Source: Oreohelix idahoensis (taxonomy: Eukaryota; Mollusca; Gastropoda; Stylommatophora; Oreohelicidae). From it: a DNA stretch of 64,000 nt. The stretch spans positions 1-64,000 of the forward strand of contig JAMPIV010012446.1 in NCBI GenBank assembly GCA_024509875.1, given 5' to 3'. Both the position numbers and the translations under genes were made by a program. The first letter of the stretch is position 1, and each line of letters begins with the position of its first letter. Under the pieces are notes generated by a model. It made no database searches and had not been told where the DNA came from. It was given only the letters and a program-made list of their open reading frames with translations. Below are positions 11,145 through 23,200 of this stretch, piece after piece.

Positions 11145-11450
11145 AAGATTTGCCCAGACCAGAACAGTCTCATCTGGCATGCAAAAGAACAGTCGGACGA
11201 CCGCAGCTGAGGTTCAAAGATGTGTGTAAGAGAGACATGAAGGCATTGGACATAAATCCAGCAACCTGGGAGGATGAAGCTGCCGATCGCACCAAGTGGC
11301 GATTCTCCCTATGGTGCCACCTCAGACTGGGTGAAAAGAAGCTCTAACAACAAGCAGAAAAGAAAAGAACATGCTAAAAGGAACAGCAGGCAAAAAAAAT
11401 AGCTGTGGGCTATCACCTCAGGAATGCATTCCCATACTAGACCAGAACAG
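11145..11450 (+). pseudogene. F5 LINE, 3'-terminal fragment
   Basis: Encodes the last ~60 codons of the family: RTVGRPQLRFKDVCKRDMKA, WEDEAADRTKWRFSLW, LRLGEKKL and a stop. The 3' UTR still carries GCATTCCCATA. It is more intact at the very C-terminus than the 8.0-kb copy. Confidence 0.7.
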
Positions 11451-12630
11451 TCTACACTAAAACAGCTTTATAAAAAATGAAAAGCTTTCTGTACAAGAAC
11501 AAAAACATTAAATAATCTTGGCAAAGGCTGAAATGAAAAGGGCTAGAGGTGTACATACTGTAAAGTGCAATTTTGAAGCTTTGTATCAAAATAACCATGA
11601 CATTTGCTTGGCTATGGGCGTGTCAAAATCTAGTAACTCACATAATCTTTGTGAACAGAGATAAAATTAGGTCAAGTGCTGTAAATGTTGCAGGTCCCAT
11701 ACAATTGACAAATGTAAGAAAATAAGAATCTAAAATTTGCAACAACAAAAACTACCACCAAAGAAAACCTGAGAAACTTCTAGTACATTAATTCTCACAA
11801 GCACAGAGGCACACCACTGTCTTTCCTCATTATCCACAAAGAAGTGATTCGATTGAATATGCAGTGCCTACATGAGGGAAGAGAAGAATGGTGACAGTAA
11901 GAAGATGGAGAAAACCAAATTTGTGGACATATTTGACTAACCAAAGGCACTTTTTAACAATGTCATAAAACATGACAATAATATTGAAACAGGACGAAAT
12001 GATTAACAAGAGCTTAATGAATTCATGGATTCTTAAAATAAGGGGTATTCTTTCATTCTGTATTCATTGTAAAGTTATGCTTCAAAAGTTTGTCTCCCTG
12101 TGGCTTTAGGCATGTCTCTGTGCCCCTGCAGAGTTAAAGTCTCTTACTTTCATGCACAGTATCAGACTCATCCATCTCCATCTCTTTTAACTAATCCCAA
12201 GACTGATGTTCTTTACCCGTGCATGTCCTTGAATTTCTGTCTTCCTATTTTGATGTCCAAAGTTACTCTTAACACTGTACTTAAAGCTTTGCTTTCAAAT
12301 TGAGAGTGATTTCAATTTTATTACCCATTAGCTTCACACAACAGAACAGCTCTGATGCATGGCTTATAAAAATTAACAATAATCCCGTCATAAAATGACG
12401 GCAGAGAATTAAGATGTGTGAAATAAATATCTGTCACAGATCCTGAGAGTAGCATCATTTCTTCTGTATTGAGTTTCTTCCTTGCCAATTCCTTCCACCA
12501 TCGAGTAAGTCCGCCAACACACACACACTTGAAACTACAATTAACAAAAAACACAGTTATAAAAAAACTAAAGACAGATGACTGAACTTAACAAAATAAA
12601 TACATTTTTAAAAATATCTGGCATGAATTC
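11450..12630. other. no recognised gene or repeat
   Basis: AT-rich spacer downstream (3') of IPMK. Short open stretches carry no family motif. Confidence 0.35.
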
Positions 12631-13345
12631 AACGCTAGTTTTACTAGCTGAAAGTGAGCAGGAATTACTAGAACTGGTAGAGTAAATAAACAGCTTAAGT
12701 CATGAATATGGACAGGACATTAACACTGAGAAAATGAAAACTATTATAATTAGCAAAGCAGGTGAGAAGCCAACATTAAAGATAAGCATGAATGGGACAA
12801 TCTGGGAACAATTCAAGAGTTTCTCATATCTTGGTCATATAATAACAAGATGGCAGATGCGAAACAGAAATCAAGAAGAGAATAGGAATGGCCAAAGCTA
12901 GTCAACAACATGAGACAAATGCTAACATCTGAAAAAATTAACTCACATTCAAACTGAGAATCACCAAATGCTATATATATGTATATATATATTCTTCATT
13001 ACTGTATGGGGTAGAAACATGGACAACGAACAAGCAATTGGAAGAAAGAATTGAGGCCTTTGAGATGTGGGTTTGTTGAAGAACGGGGCACATATAATTA
13101 TTGAAGGAGATCAAAATTAGACATCTAAAATGTTTTGGCCAATTTAAAAATCATAACACCTTACAGAAGACCATAATAGAAGGCAGAGTTGAAGGCAAAC
13201 GTGCAAGAGAATGACAGTGCTATAAGTGGGAAGATAACATCAAGAGATGGACAGGAAAGAGCCTATCAGAATGCACCATCAAGACAAGAGACAGAAGACG
13301 TTGGAGATCCATTGCAGCCGACCTTCGATGTGAAGATGGCAGCTG
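12630..13345 (+). pseudogene. F4 LINE, degraded 3' fragment
   Basis: The right half (13090-13345) closely matches 1800-2050, including GGCAGAGTTGAAGGCAAACG and AGACAGAAGACGTTGGAGAT. The left half keeps relics of the post-RT region (AATTCAAGAGTTTCTCATAT; TTACTGTATGGGGTAGAAAC for LLYGVET). Many frame breaks and an internal (TA) stretch at 12971-12990. It ends 285 bp from the IPMK stop codon. Confidence 0.7.
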
Positions 13346-13629
13346 ATGGTGATAATGAATTCAAAGCAGAACTTTTGCTTGGAAGGCAAATGTTTGAACC
13401 ACTAAACCACCACCACACTTCAGTATATGTGGATTTTTTTTCTTTTCAATGATTTTATAATTGCCTCCCTCAGTTACTTCATCATTTCTGTCATTAGTTA
13501 CGGACATACCAAAACAATTATATATATTTCTGATGCTTGCAGTATATTGATTACAGATCTCAACAAGTAAATGTTATGCTGATATAATATAACTGGAGTA
13601 GAAAGTTTTGAAAAAGACTCAAACAACCT

Positions 13630-14237
13630 CTATTTTAAGAGATCTTGTAAACATGATATTAACTTTTGCAATCCAAAGAGAAAGTTGTGATCAATGTCGT
13701 TAGCAGGGAAAACGTGTGCAAAATCAATCAAATGAACCCCAGCTTCTTTTGTAGGTGATTCAGTGACATCAGTCTGTGTTTTGCAGCTTTCATTCTGTGA
13801 TACACTCAAGTCTCCACTTGTCACTTCAGAAAGTTTGACTTTCTTAACCGTTTCATCATCAAAAACTAGTTGCCCATCACTCATTCGTTTCTGCACATGA
13901 GTACTGCATGAGTTAGGAGCAGTTGCTTTAATACTGTCTTTTAAAGACTTAGAATGAGAACCTGTATTTGAAAAACTACTGTCTTTAATGGAAGTAAGAT
14001 TATTCGCATTCTTGTCCTCATTTTGATCAGTGCTTGATAAATCGGTTTTTTCAGAGGTCTCAACCATCTTTGCAGTTGACTGCGATCCTTCATAAACAAT
14101 GAGCAAAGAGCTGGCAATGAAAGAAAACTTCTTTTGCTTCAAGAACCAGGTCTGAAGCTTCTTCAGTTTTGAAAGCACTGACTGAATGGCATCCCTCCTC
14201 AGGTTATTAATGTGCAGCTGAAAATACCGGCCTAAAC
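13630..14237 (-). CDS. IPMK: IPMK exon 5 (terminal, with stop)
   Basis: The acceptor is TTCTTTCCTCAG|GT and the stop is TAG at 13630-13632. Encodes residues 200-401: a helical segment (LRRDAIQSVLSKLKKLQTWF), the SSLL nucleotide-site motif, the variable insert, then HLIDFAHVFPANDIDHNFLF and a final helix. No clear AATAAA was pinned downstream. Confidence 0.95.
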
Positions 14238-17200
14238 CTGAGGAAAGAAGATAAAACTGCTTAATACCATGACCAACCTTGAACTACTTGTTAATATATT
14301 TTATGTACAAAGAGCCTTTGATCATTCCAGTAACATAACAATTTTGAGATGATCTCAACAAGTCATTGTCGTAGATTTTGGATAGGTATTTAAGATAGAT
14401 AGGTCCCGTCTGAACAGAACTGGAAAAAAGGTGGTAACTCAGTGAGAGATAAGGTAAAGAAATAGATTTCATGAGTGAATGGTGAAAAGGTAAGAGTCTG
14501 TCCCTGGATTTAGAAGATACTCTAGTCCAGCCTATCTTATGACTGAAATTTGTTTATCAGACAGTTTACCTTTCTGTATATATTAACATATATGCTATAA
14601 CCACTCACATACACACACACAGATAAGTGACGACAATCAGACGTACAAATGTGAAACTATAGTAATGGAGTAGGGATATTGGGCCGAGCTGACCAACACA
14701 GGTAATTAAGTTTTATGTTAAGTTTATTTATCATAAAGGAAAACTTCACAACATTCAGTATCAAATATCAAATAGAAAAAAATCATAGGTTACAGAAATC
14801 ATAAAGAAATAAACCCCATAAGTGCAATCCCCTCTGTTGAGACAAGATCCCACAAGAAGAAGTTAAATAACCCCCAAAAGGTCAAAAGATTTGCGCTATG
14901 GTATAGAATTTGACTATACTGTTAAGAACAGAGTTCCTAATTAATCTATTCAGAAAAAAATAACAGTATTAGCAAACAAAAGAAAGGCACAAAAAAGTGA
15001 GTACAATGATTATACAATAGAAGAATTATTCATTCCTTCTTTCTCTCGCTTCAGACAAACAGTGGCCACTTTCAGTCGCGCTTACCTAATTGTTGATTAA
15101 CAACATCTGGAACATATCTCCATGGTACAAACAGCAAATCCAGTGTTGGGTTGTGTTTTGGCAAAATAAGCCCCAGCTCCTCAAAGTTACATTAATCCTG
15201 TTATTTGGGGAACGCTTACTTCGTTACTGTTAATTGGATCTGTTTATGTCACTTCAATTCGTCCAGGTAAGAAAATAATTACGAGATCTAGTGTTCACAG
15301 TGTCAGTAGCTTGTTACTTAAAGAGAATGTCAGGTATGTAAATCTCTCGGGATAAAAATCCTCGCCATAATACAGTGGTCGGTAGTTGGGAAATGTTAAT
15401 TTTTGATAATTTCGCCACAGCGGGCTGAATGTACATGAAAATGGAAAAGAAAGCTGGGTAGCTAAATGACCAGTTAAATTAATTCTTATAGTCTTTTGTT
15501 GGTACTCTCTCTCTTTCTGGGTGAAACAAGAGGGCCAAACAGGTCAACCTCGAAGACCTGATAATTATATAAGAATGTTTTTTGGTACTGTTGGACTTAG
15601 ACCCGTTTTCTCAGATTCAGGCCACTGGTAGGTTTTGGTTTGTGACCCGTACTGGATTTTAGGAAGAAAATACAAAACATTTAACCTCAATATAGCATTC
15701 TATCCAAACCCGCGTAACGGTATAATTTATTATCCACTCAGTTATTAGATTTGATTAGAAAACACAAGTGTAAAGCTTATCTTATCATTTTTATTAACCC
15801 ATGAAATAAATTCTAGTCATTTACAAAAATTACACATAATGGATTGGAGATAAAAATATATTTCGTCAGTACGACATCGACTAGTGCATTTACTAGTCAA
15901 TTAAAATATCTCTTACTGGTTAATAGCAACTAATCAAGTTTACGTTACAGCTTGAAGAATTTGATATATATATATTTTAATCTGCTAGCCAATTAACACA
16001 GTAAATCCTAGTGAAATATAATGACCGAACTTTAACAATTAAATCACTCAAAATGCTAGTAAATACAGTTACCGCAACACAGAAAAAGAAACTATCTCCA
16101 ATCGAAATACTAAGAAATCCACTTTAACAATGGTCTAGGGTTCGAAGCTAGATGTTCCGAAAATTCTGAGGCTACTTGATAAATGATTTTAAAAGCTGGG
16201 ATATATATATGAAATATGTAGAAATTCGCTATCTCTTGCGAGATATAGCGCCTTCGCCCAGATTTTGGGAAAATCTGCGGTCGATTCCTGAATCAAAGCT
16301 TTATTTCATGCTTTTGCCGACGCAGAGACGTGGGCCAACAAGCAAACCGTCTTTTGATCTCGGCTCATACTGTAGCAAATTACGGGCCCTGGGATCACGA
16401 ACTGTGGTTATCTCCTCTTGAGGAAATGCAACCGTCAAAGGTCCGTCTTTTGACTTACTGCCCTTGTTTCTACAAATACAGTTGACATTCAAAAATCCGG
16501 CCATCGATAATCCGGTTCCTTCAGTTTTCCGGAATGGATTTCGGAGCGCATTTTTTAATTTACCTCGTTGGCGCGCCACTGTTTTCTGGAGCCGTTTATG
16601 TTTTGATGCAGCTGTTTGGGTCTTGCTTGCACGTGTTAACAGGCATTCCTGCTCATTCCTTCTCATTTTATCATTTATTTGCTGCTGTATAGCCCCATTA
16701 TGGATTCAGCAAATAAAAGAAGTGGTGTAAAACGTAAACATTTAATTTTCTTTCTTTAAAGGACTGTACAGGTAGTCATTTTCTGTTAAATATATACAGC
16801 ATATATAACCCAAAAAAATCCGGCATTTTCAACAATCCGGCACTCCTCAGGTCCGGAGGTTGCCGGATTTTTGAATGTCAACTGTATACGACTTGTTCTC
16901 TGATCTACTATTTCAACGATTGCCCAATCGTTCGCGTGATAATTACAGTTAACGGCTCTGGACTAGCTAATAGGTCTGTTTGTAAACATTCCTAGTGCTT
17001 GTAAGACATAGAGAAACGAAAATAGGCGAGGCTAAATTATGAGTTAGACAGATATCGAAGTGTAGGGGTTCTGCTTTTAACCAAATGTGCATAGTAATAA
17101 GAAAGCAAAGGTGGGAGCCAGGTGGGAGCAAAACGTGAGGATACATGTAATATATTTATATAACTGTCACAGTCAAGAACTACATAAATTAAACTAAACA

Positions 17201-20200
17201 ACTGAATGAAACTTACTCATTCTCTTTGACTCACACAAACACACGCCTGCACCCCAGCATGCACATGCGTGCCCACATAAATACACATACACGTAAACAC
17301 ACAAAGTTTTTTGCTTTTTTTTAAAACCAAGCATGCCTGAAGAGACAATAAGGCAAAAATAATGAAAATTATATAGATAAAGTCATGATAAAGTCAAGTT
17401 CAAAGTTTTTACATCATCATCATTTCCCTTTTATCTCATGATGAAGCATGAAGTCACCACTGCAGCTGACTCCCAGGACCGAGGATGAGGTTACTAGCTT
17501 CATAACTGTTGCCTCTTATGACACGTCTGAAGAAGTAGTAGTCCTATTCTTTCTTTGTCTCCTTCGAGACTCCCATAAATTATGCTCAATGAACTCCAGT
17601 CACTTATTTTTATATAATTATTAGATAACAATGAGAAAAGTCAATGCTATATTTCAGAACTTTGTTTACCATCATGGACGATGTTCTCTTCTGTCAGGTC
17701 CCTGCAGTAAGGTTTTCCATACTGCTCATTTGACTGCGTCTCTGGATTGTAAATCTTGAAACAAAAGTATAATAAAGAGTTTTATGCCACTGAAAAGACA
17801 GGACATCTATTTTGAGTGAAAACCACAGAATTAAATAATTTTTTTTTTTAAATGCTCCTTCCTCCAAGGCCAGATAAGTGGAACACCTTGTAAGGAGAAA
17901 CCAAACAACTTGCGAAAACATGCAGATATTACTACATGGCATTGAGGTTAAGTGCTAGAGCCCAAGCGCTTTTGGAACAATCACAAATAATTTTCAGGGT
18001 GATCTTCATCATAGAGACTGCTCACCATTAAAATTCACAAAGTTTTCAAAATGAATACTTATACGACACAGCACCACTGTGTTGCAGAATTGGTTATAAT
18101 TTCATGCACAGTGTATCAAACAGAAATACCCAAAGTGCCAAGTAAAATATTGACGCTGATGTAAAATTGACAAACAACTATATGATATACAGTTTGCAGA
18201 TAACCATGAATCTGGCAATGGACAGAACACTTACTTACTTAGTCGTTCCCCTTCTACCGTGAGGTGTAGAGGTTTGGAAGAGAGAGCGCCAGACTATTCT
18301 ATCAGCTGTCTTCCTCCTGGCCTGGTTCCATTCTAGTCCTCGGTCCTTCAAAGATTGTCTAATGTTGTCCTCCCAGCGGACTCTGGGTCGTCCTCGGGGT
18401 CTGGATCCTTGGCTCTTTGTTTCCCATGCTTGTCGTGGTAGCCGATCTTCTCCCATTCTGCAGACATGGCCAAACCATCTTAGTTGGGACTGTTCTACTT
18501 GGGTCTGTAGGGGGTGGCATTTTAGGCCTTGACGTATCGTCTGGTTGCGTACCATGTCTCTTCTTGTTACTTCAACCACCTTCCTCAGATACCTCATTTC
18601 TGAGGTTTGGATCTGGCTTTTATGGGTTGTAGTCATTGCCCATGACTCGCATCCATATGTCAAGACTGGGACACAGGTGGAGCGGTATACAGCCATCTTC
18701 GTTTTCTTACCAACCTCTCTCTTGCTGAGGAATCCTCGACCTATGGCCTGAAAAAGTCTCCCAGCTGCTGCTTTTCGAGTGGCCAACTCTTCTTTGATGC
18801 CTCCCTTTCGGTCCACAATAGCTCCGAGGTATTTAAAGTGGTCAACCTGCTCCAGGACCTGTTCTCCCAGCTTAATCTGATGCCTTCTTTCTTCTCGTGA
18901 TATCACCATGGATTTTGTTTTAGAGCTGCTTATGACCATCCCTCTCTTCTCCAGCTCTTCCTTCCAGACTTGCAGGTTGGATTGGAGATGTGCCTCTGAT
19001 TTAGCAATCAGGGCAACATCATCAGCAAATGCCAGCTCTGAAATATAGACCTGTCTCATCTTCCAGTACCCCACTGAATACTTTCTTGTTCTCTCCTTAC
19101 ATGCCTTGATGACATCGTCCATAAGGAGTATGAAGAGGTAAGGTGATAGGATATCACCTTGTCTTACACCAGTGGTGGTCCTGAACTCTTCTGACTTATG
19201 GTTTGCTGTCCTCACATAATTTCTGCAAGACCTGTAGAAGCTCTGTATAGCATGAATCAGAGGTGCTGGAATATTCTTCCTTGCAAACAGTCCCAAAGTT
19301 TGCTCCAAGGGACCCTGTCAAACGCCTTTTCCAGATCTATGAAACAAAGATGGATCTCACTCTTATACTCAAGGGCCTTTTCACTCAGCTGTCTGAGTGT
19401 GAAGATTAGGTCTTGAGTACTTCGGTTTGCTCGGAATCCGCACTGGACCTCATCCAACTGTGGCCCAGCTAGGCGCCGGAGTCTCCGCTCCAGGACTCCA
19501 GAGCAGACCTCTCCAGGGACACCGAGAAGGGACATGCCTCCACACTGTCGGCTGTCACCCCCTTTGAAAATTGGTGCCACGATGGCGATCTCCCAATCCC
19601 CCGGTATGGCCCCATTGCACCACGCTGCCCGCAGGACCCTCAAGAGCAACAGGTCGCCCGATGCTCCCATGCACCCAACCACCTCTGGTGCCATACCACC
19701 ATGCCCCGCCCATCTTGATCCTCTCCAGTGCTGCCTTCAGTTCTTCCATCCTTATGTCATCTTCATCACCATTGGTTTCCTCTTCTGTGCTAGTGGTTAT
19801 CATTTCTGATGTCCGACCTTGCTCACCATCAAGGAGCCCTGAGAAATATTCCCTCCATCTCTCCATCACTTCCCCCAGGGCAGCAAGCAACCCGCCCCGC
19901 TTGTCCTCCATAAACCTGAGAGGGCACTGCTTCTCCCCCCCCCCATGTTCCCCAGGGTCCCATAGAACAATCTCTGGCCCTCCTGTGCATCCCCCTCCAG
20001 CCTTTCTCCAAATTCCTCCCAGGACCTCTGTCCCACCGCTAGCACCCTGTTCTTCACCTCCGTTCCGAGTGGACAGAACACACTTGAAGGAAACCTGTGG
20101 ATAGCATTATAAGGCAGTACATGTTGTGACGTATGTAAATATAGCCTCAGTAATCCTACAGAAATCCGACCACCTTCGCTTCCTCAGTTAGTGTTTACGT

Positions 20201-23200
20201 TTTGCGAAGGCAAAACCATGCAATTCGCTGTCTGTTGACTCACTTTTGAAGCCACGCCTATATTTCCTGTCTTTCTTGCGCTAACGAGTTGTTTACCTAT
20301 TTTCACAACATGCCGGATCACAGGGGAGCAAACCGGTCTGTTTACCTGAGTTCTCACGAGAGCAGATCTGTCAATCATCGGATAGTGACAGAAAGCATGT
20401 GGGGAAAAAGATCAGACTCTGTAGCAAATTCAAGGGCAATAATAATACTTCCCGACCACCTTTGATGTCCGACATTTTCAGGGGACTTAAGTATTTGATT
20501 TAGGGCAGGGGGAGGAAATCTAAGAAGGCCCGTTTGCACGGCATGTCTTCTGATGTCGTTCGGCATCGCGAGTGAGCGAACCATAGAATCCTTTATCTCG
20601 GAAACCAAGCTCGTTGATTTTCCCTGCTACGTCCAAGGTGTGAATTGTCACATCTTTTAGAGATATTGCACAAAATCTGTATATATTCTGCATTCTCTCC
20701 AAGTCAGTTATCAAGTCTTTCAAGAAATTTTGGATAATCTAAACCTATGTGAAATAGTGCGTTAATAGCCTTTGTGGGGATTATTCTGTTTTTCTGGTAA
20801 TAATATAATTTGTGCTTAAGTGTTAAATGTGTTAAAGTTTTACCATTTTTTTTCACTGTGAGTCCCTAGCGTTAAGACTAGTGGAATAGCAAACACATAG
20901 ATATTTTCTTACCAGTTGTTCAGCTTAATATAAAAATCCATCAACCATTTTTTTACACCAGAAGATACGGTTTAGCTGACTAAGTAAAATGCTATGAGTG
21001 ACGGATAAAGTGACAGAGTAGAATGCGCATTATATTTTATTGTGTGTAATTATATAGTCTTCTTCTTCTTCTCGTTCGCTGTTGTTTAGAAATGTCTACA
21101 CAAGAAGTCCGGTTTTCTGGATGTATGTTGCTGTGGTTGAAAGTTCTTCAAGACTCCCAAACAGCTTTGTGTGGATGTGCGTCTCTGTGGGCCAATGTTC
21201 AGTTCGCAATTGACTAAGCATGTGGCAGTCTTGCAGGATGTGTTCGGCTGTCTGTGCTGCCTGTCCACACGTACATAGGGGTGATGGGACCAATCTCAGT
21301 CTGTATAAGTGACTGTTCAGTCTGTTGTGTCCTGTTCTCATACGGAACAGGATCACCTGTTTTGCTCGATCAAGATATTGATAGTTGTCTCTTTGTTGAT
21401 CAATTTTCCTGATGGCCTTGATAAGGGTCTTCTTTTCCTGGAATGTGATTGTTTGTTCTTTTTGTTCCTGTGTTGCTCCCTCTTTTGCTAACATATCTGC
21501 TCTCTCATTTCCTGGTATGCCACAGTGTGATGGTATCCACTGTAGCACTACCCTTCTTTTGATATTTACTTCGCATAGGACTTTGTTTAATTCTGGCAGT
21601 TTATCACTGTTGAGGGCTTGCAGAACTGACATTGCATCGGTAAGGAATACAACCTGCTGACATTGGCTTATTGTGTTATTTATTATTCCTGCAGCAATGC
21701 TTATGGCCTGTACTTCAGCAGCATAGTTTGAACAGAATATTCCAGTAGGTGAACAGGTGGATTCATTTTCTTTGTCTGGATAGACCACATAAACTCCTGC
21801 GCCTCCGTTCTTCACTGCTCTGGTTGCAGATCCATCAGTATATACTTGGATCCATGCTTCTCTGGGGTATAGTTCTTCAATCATGTCACATGCTGCTACA
21901 TTGGATGTGCGGGCATGTTCTTGTACTTTTCTGCTTGGATCAGGGTCTTAGTGTCTCGTCTGTATAATAAAGGTGGAATGCCTGTGATTTTTTCCATTTC
22001 ATTTATTGGTGTGGTCTTCATGGCACCCGTGATCAACCTAAGCGCTTGATTTTGTACTTTATCTAAGGCTTGTAGGTGTGATTTGGCTGCTGTAGACCAT
22101 GCTGCTGATCCGTACTCTAATATAGGTCTTATTGCACCTGTATACACTTTCTTTAGTGTTGTTTCGTTAGCTCCCCAACTTGATCCAGCTATTTTCCTCA
22201 GTATGGAAAGTTTTCTTCTCGCTTTAGCCTCTGTTCTCTCGATGTGGTGCCTCCATGTCATTCTCTTATCTAATGTAATGCCCAAGTACACCGGTTCCTC
22301 ATCTGTTTGGACATGTATATTTCCAAGTCGTATCTCTCCTGCTTTGTCTTTGTTGGAGAGCGTGAAAAGTGTTGTTGATGATTTTTCAGCGTTGATCTGC
22401 ACCATCCATTTCTCTGCCCATGCTGCTATGTTGTCTGCTGCCCTTTGTATTCGCTTATTAGCGATAGTTAGATGTTCTTCTACACACACCACACCACCAA
22501 GTCGTCAGCGTATAGGGCAGCTCTCACACCTTGTGGCAGATCGTGGATGAGGTCATTGATGAATACAAGGAACAGGGTGGGTGGGAGACAATACTGAGCC
22601 TTGAGGAACTCCATGTTTTAGGAGGATTTTCTTGCTGTTGTGACCTTCCATAGTGACTCTTGCTTTCCGATTGTGTAGGAACGACTGGATCCATTTTCTC
22701 ATATTACCCTTGATTCCGTTCCTTTGCAGTTTTACTATTAACCCGTCTTTCCATACTTTGTCAAAAGCTTTTTGGAGATCTATCCATAGGGTAAAGACTT
22801 TTTCTCTTTTCTTGGAAGGCATCTTCAACGATCTGTGACAGGTATGTGATTTGGTCTTCTGTGCTGCTGCACTCTCTAAACCCTGCTTGTTCTGGCACTA
22901 AAATTTTCTCGGATTCCAAGTACCATTTCAATCTTCTGTTGATCATCCTCTCCATTGTCTTACATACACAGCTTGTTAGGCTTATTGGTCTGTAGCTGGT
23001 GGCCTTCCTGTTGTCTTTTCCTTTCTTTATGATGGGACACATGAGCGCCTCTCTCCATATCTGTGGCACACTGCCTGTCATCCAACTGTAGTTGTATATT
23101 TGCAACAGTTTGCTCATTGCTGTATATCCTAGGTGTTTTAGCATTTCGTTGGTTATACCATCCGGGCCTGGTGATTTCCTGTCTTTAAGTTTCCACACGG

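Noticed and set aside
16301..16666. 121-codon minus-strand frame
   Set aside because: It runs across the pogo MITE boundary at 16479 and has no family motif, so it is a chance frame.
19571..20104. 177-codon proline-rich open stretch on the plus strand
   Set aside because: It is the antisense of an A-to-G hypermutated LINE. Loss of A in the sense strand removes stops and creates Pro and Ser codons.
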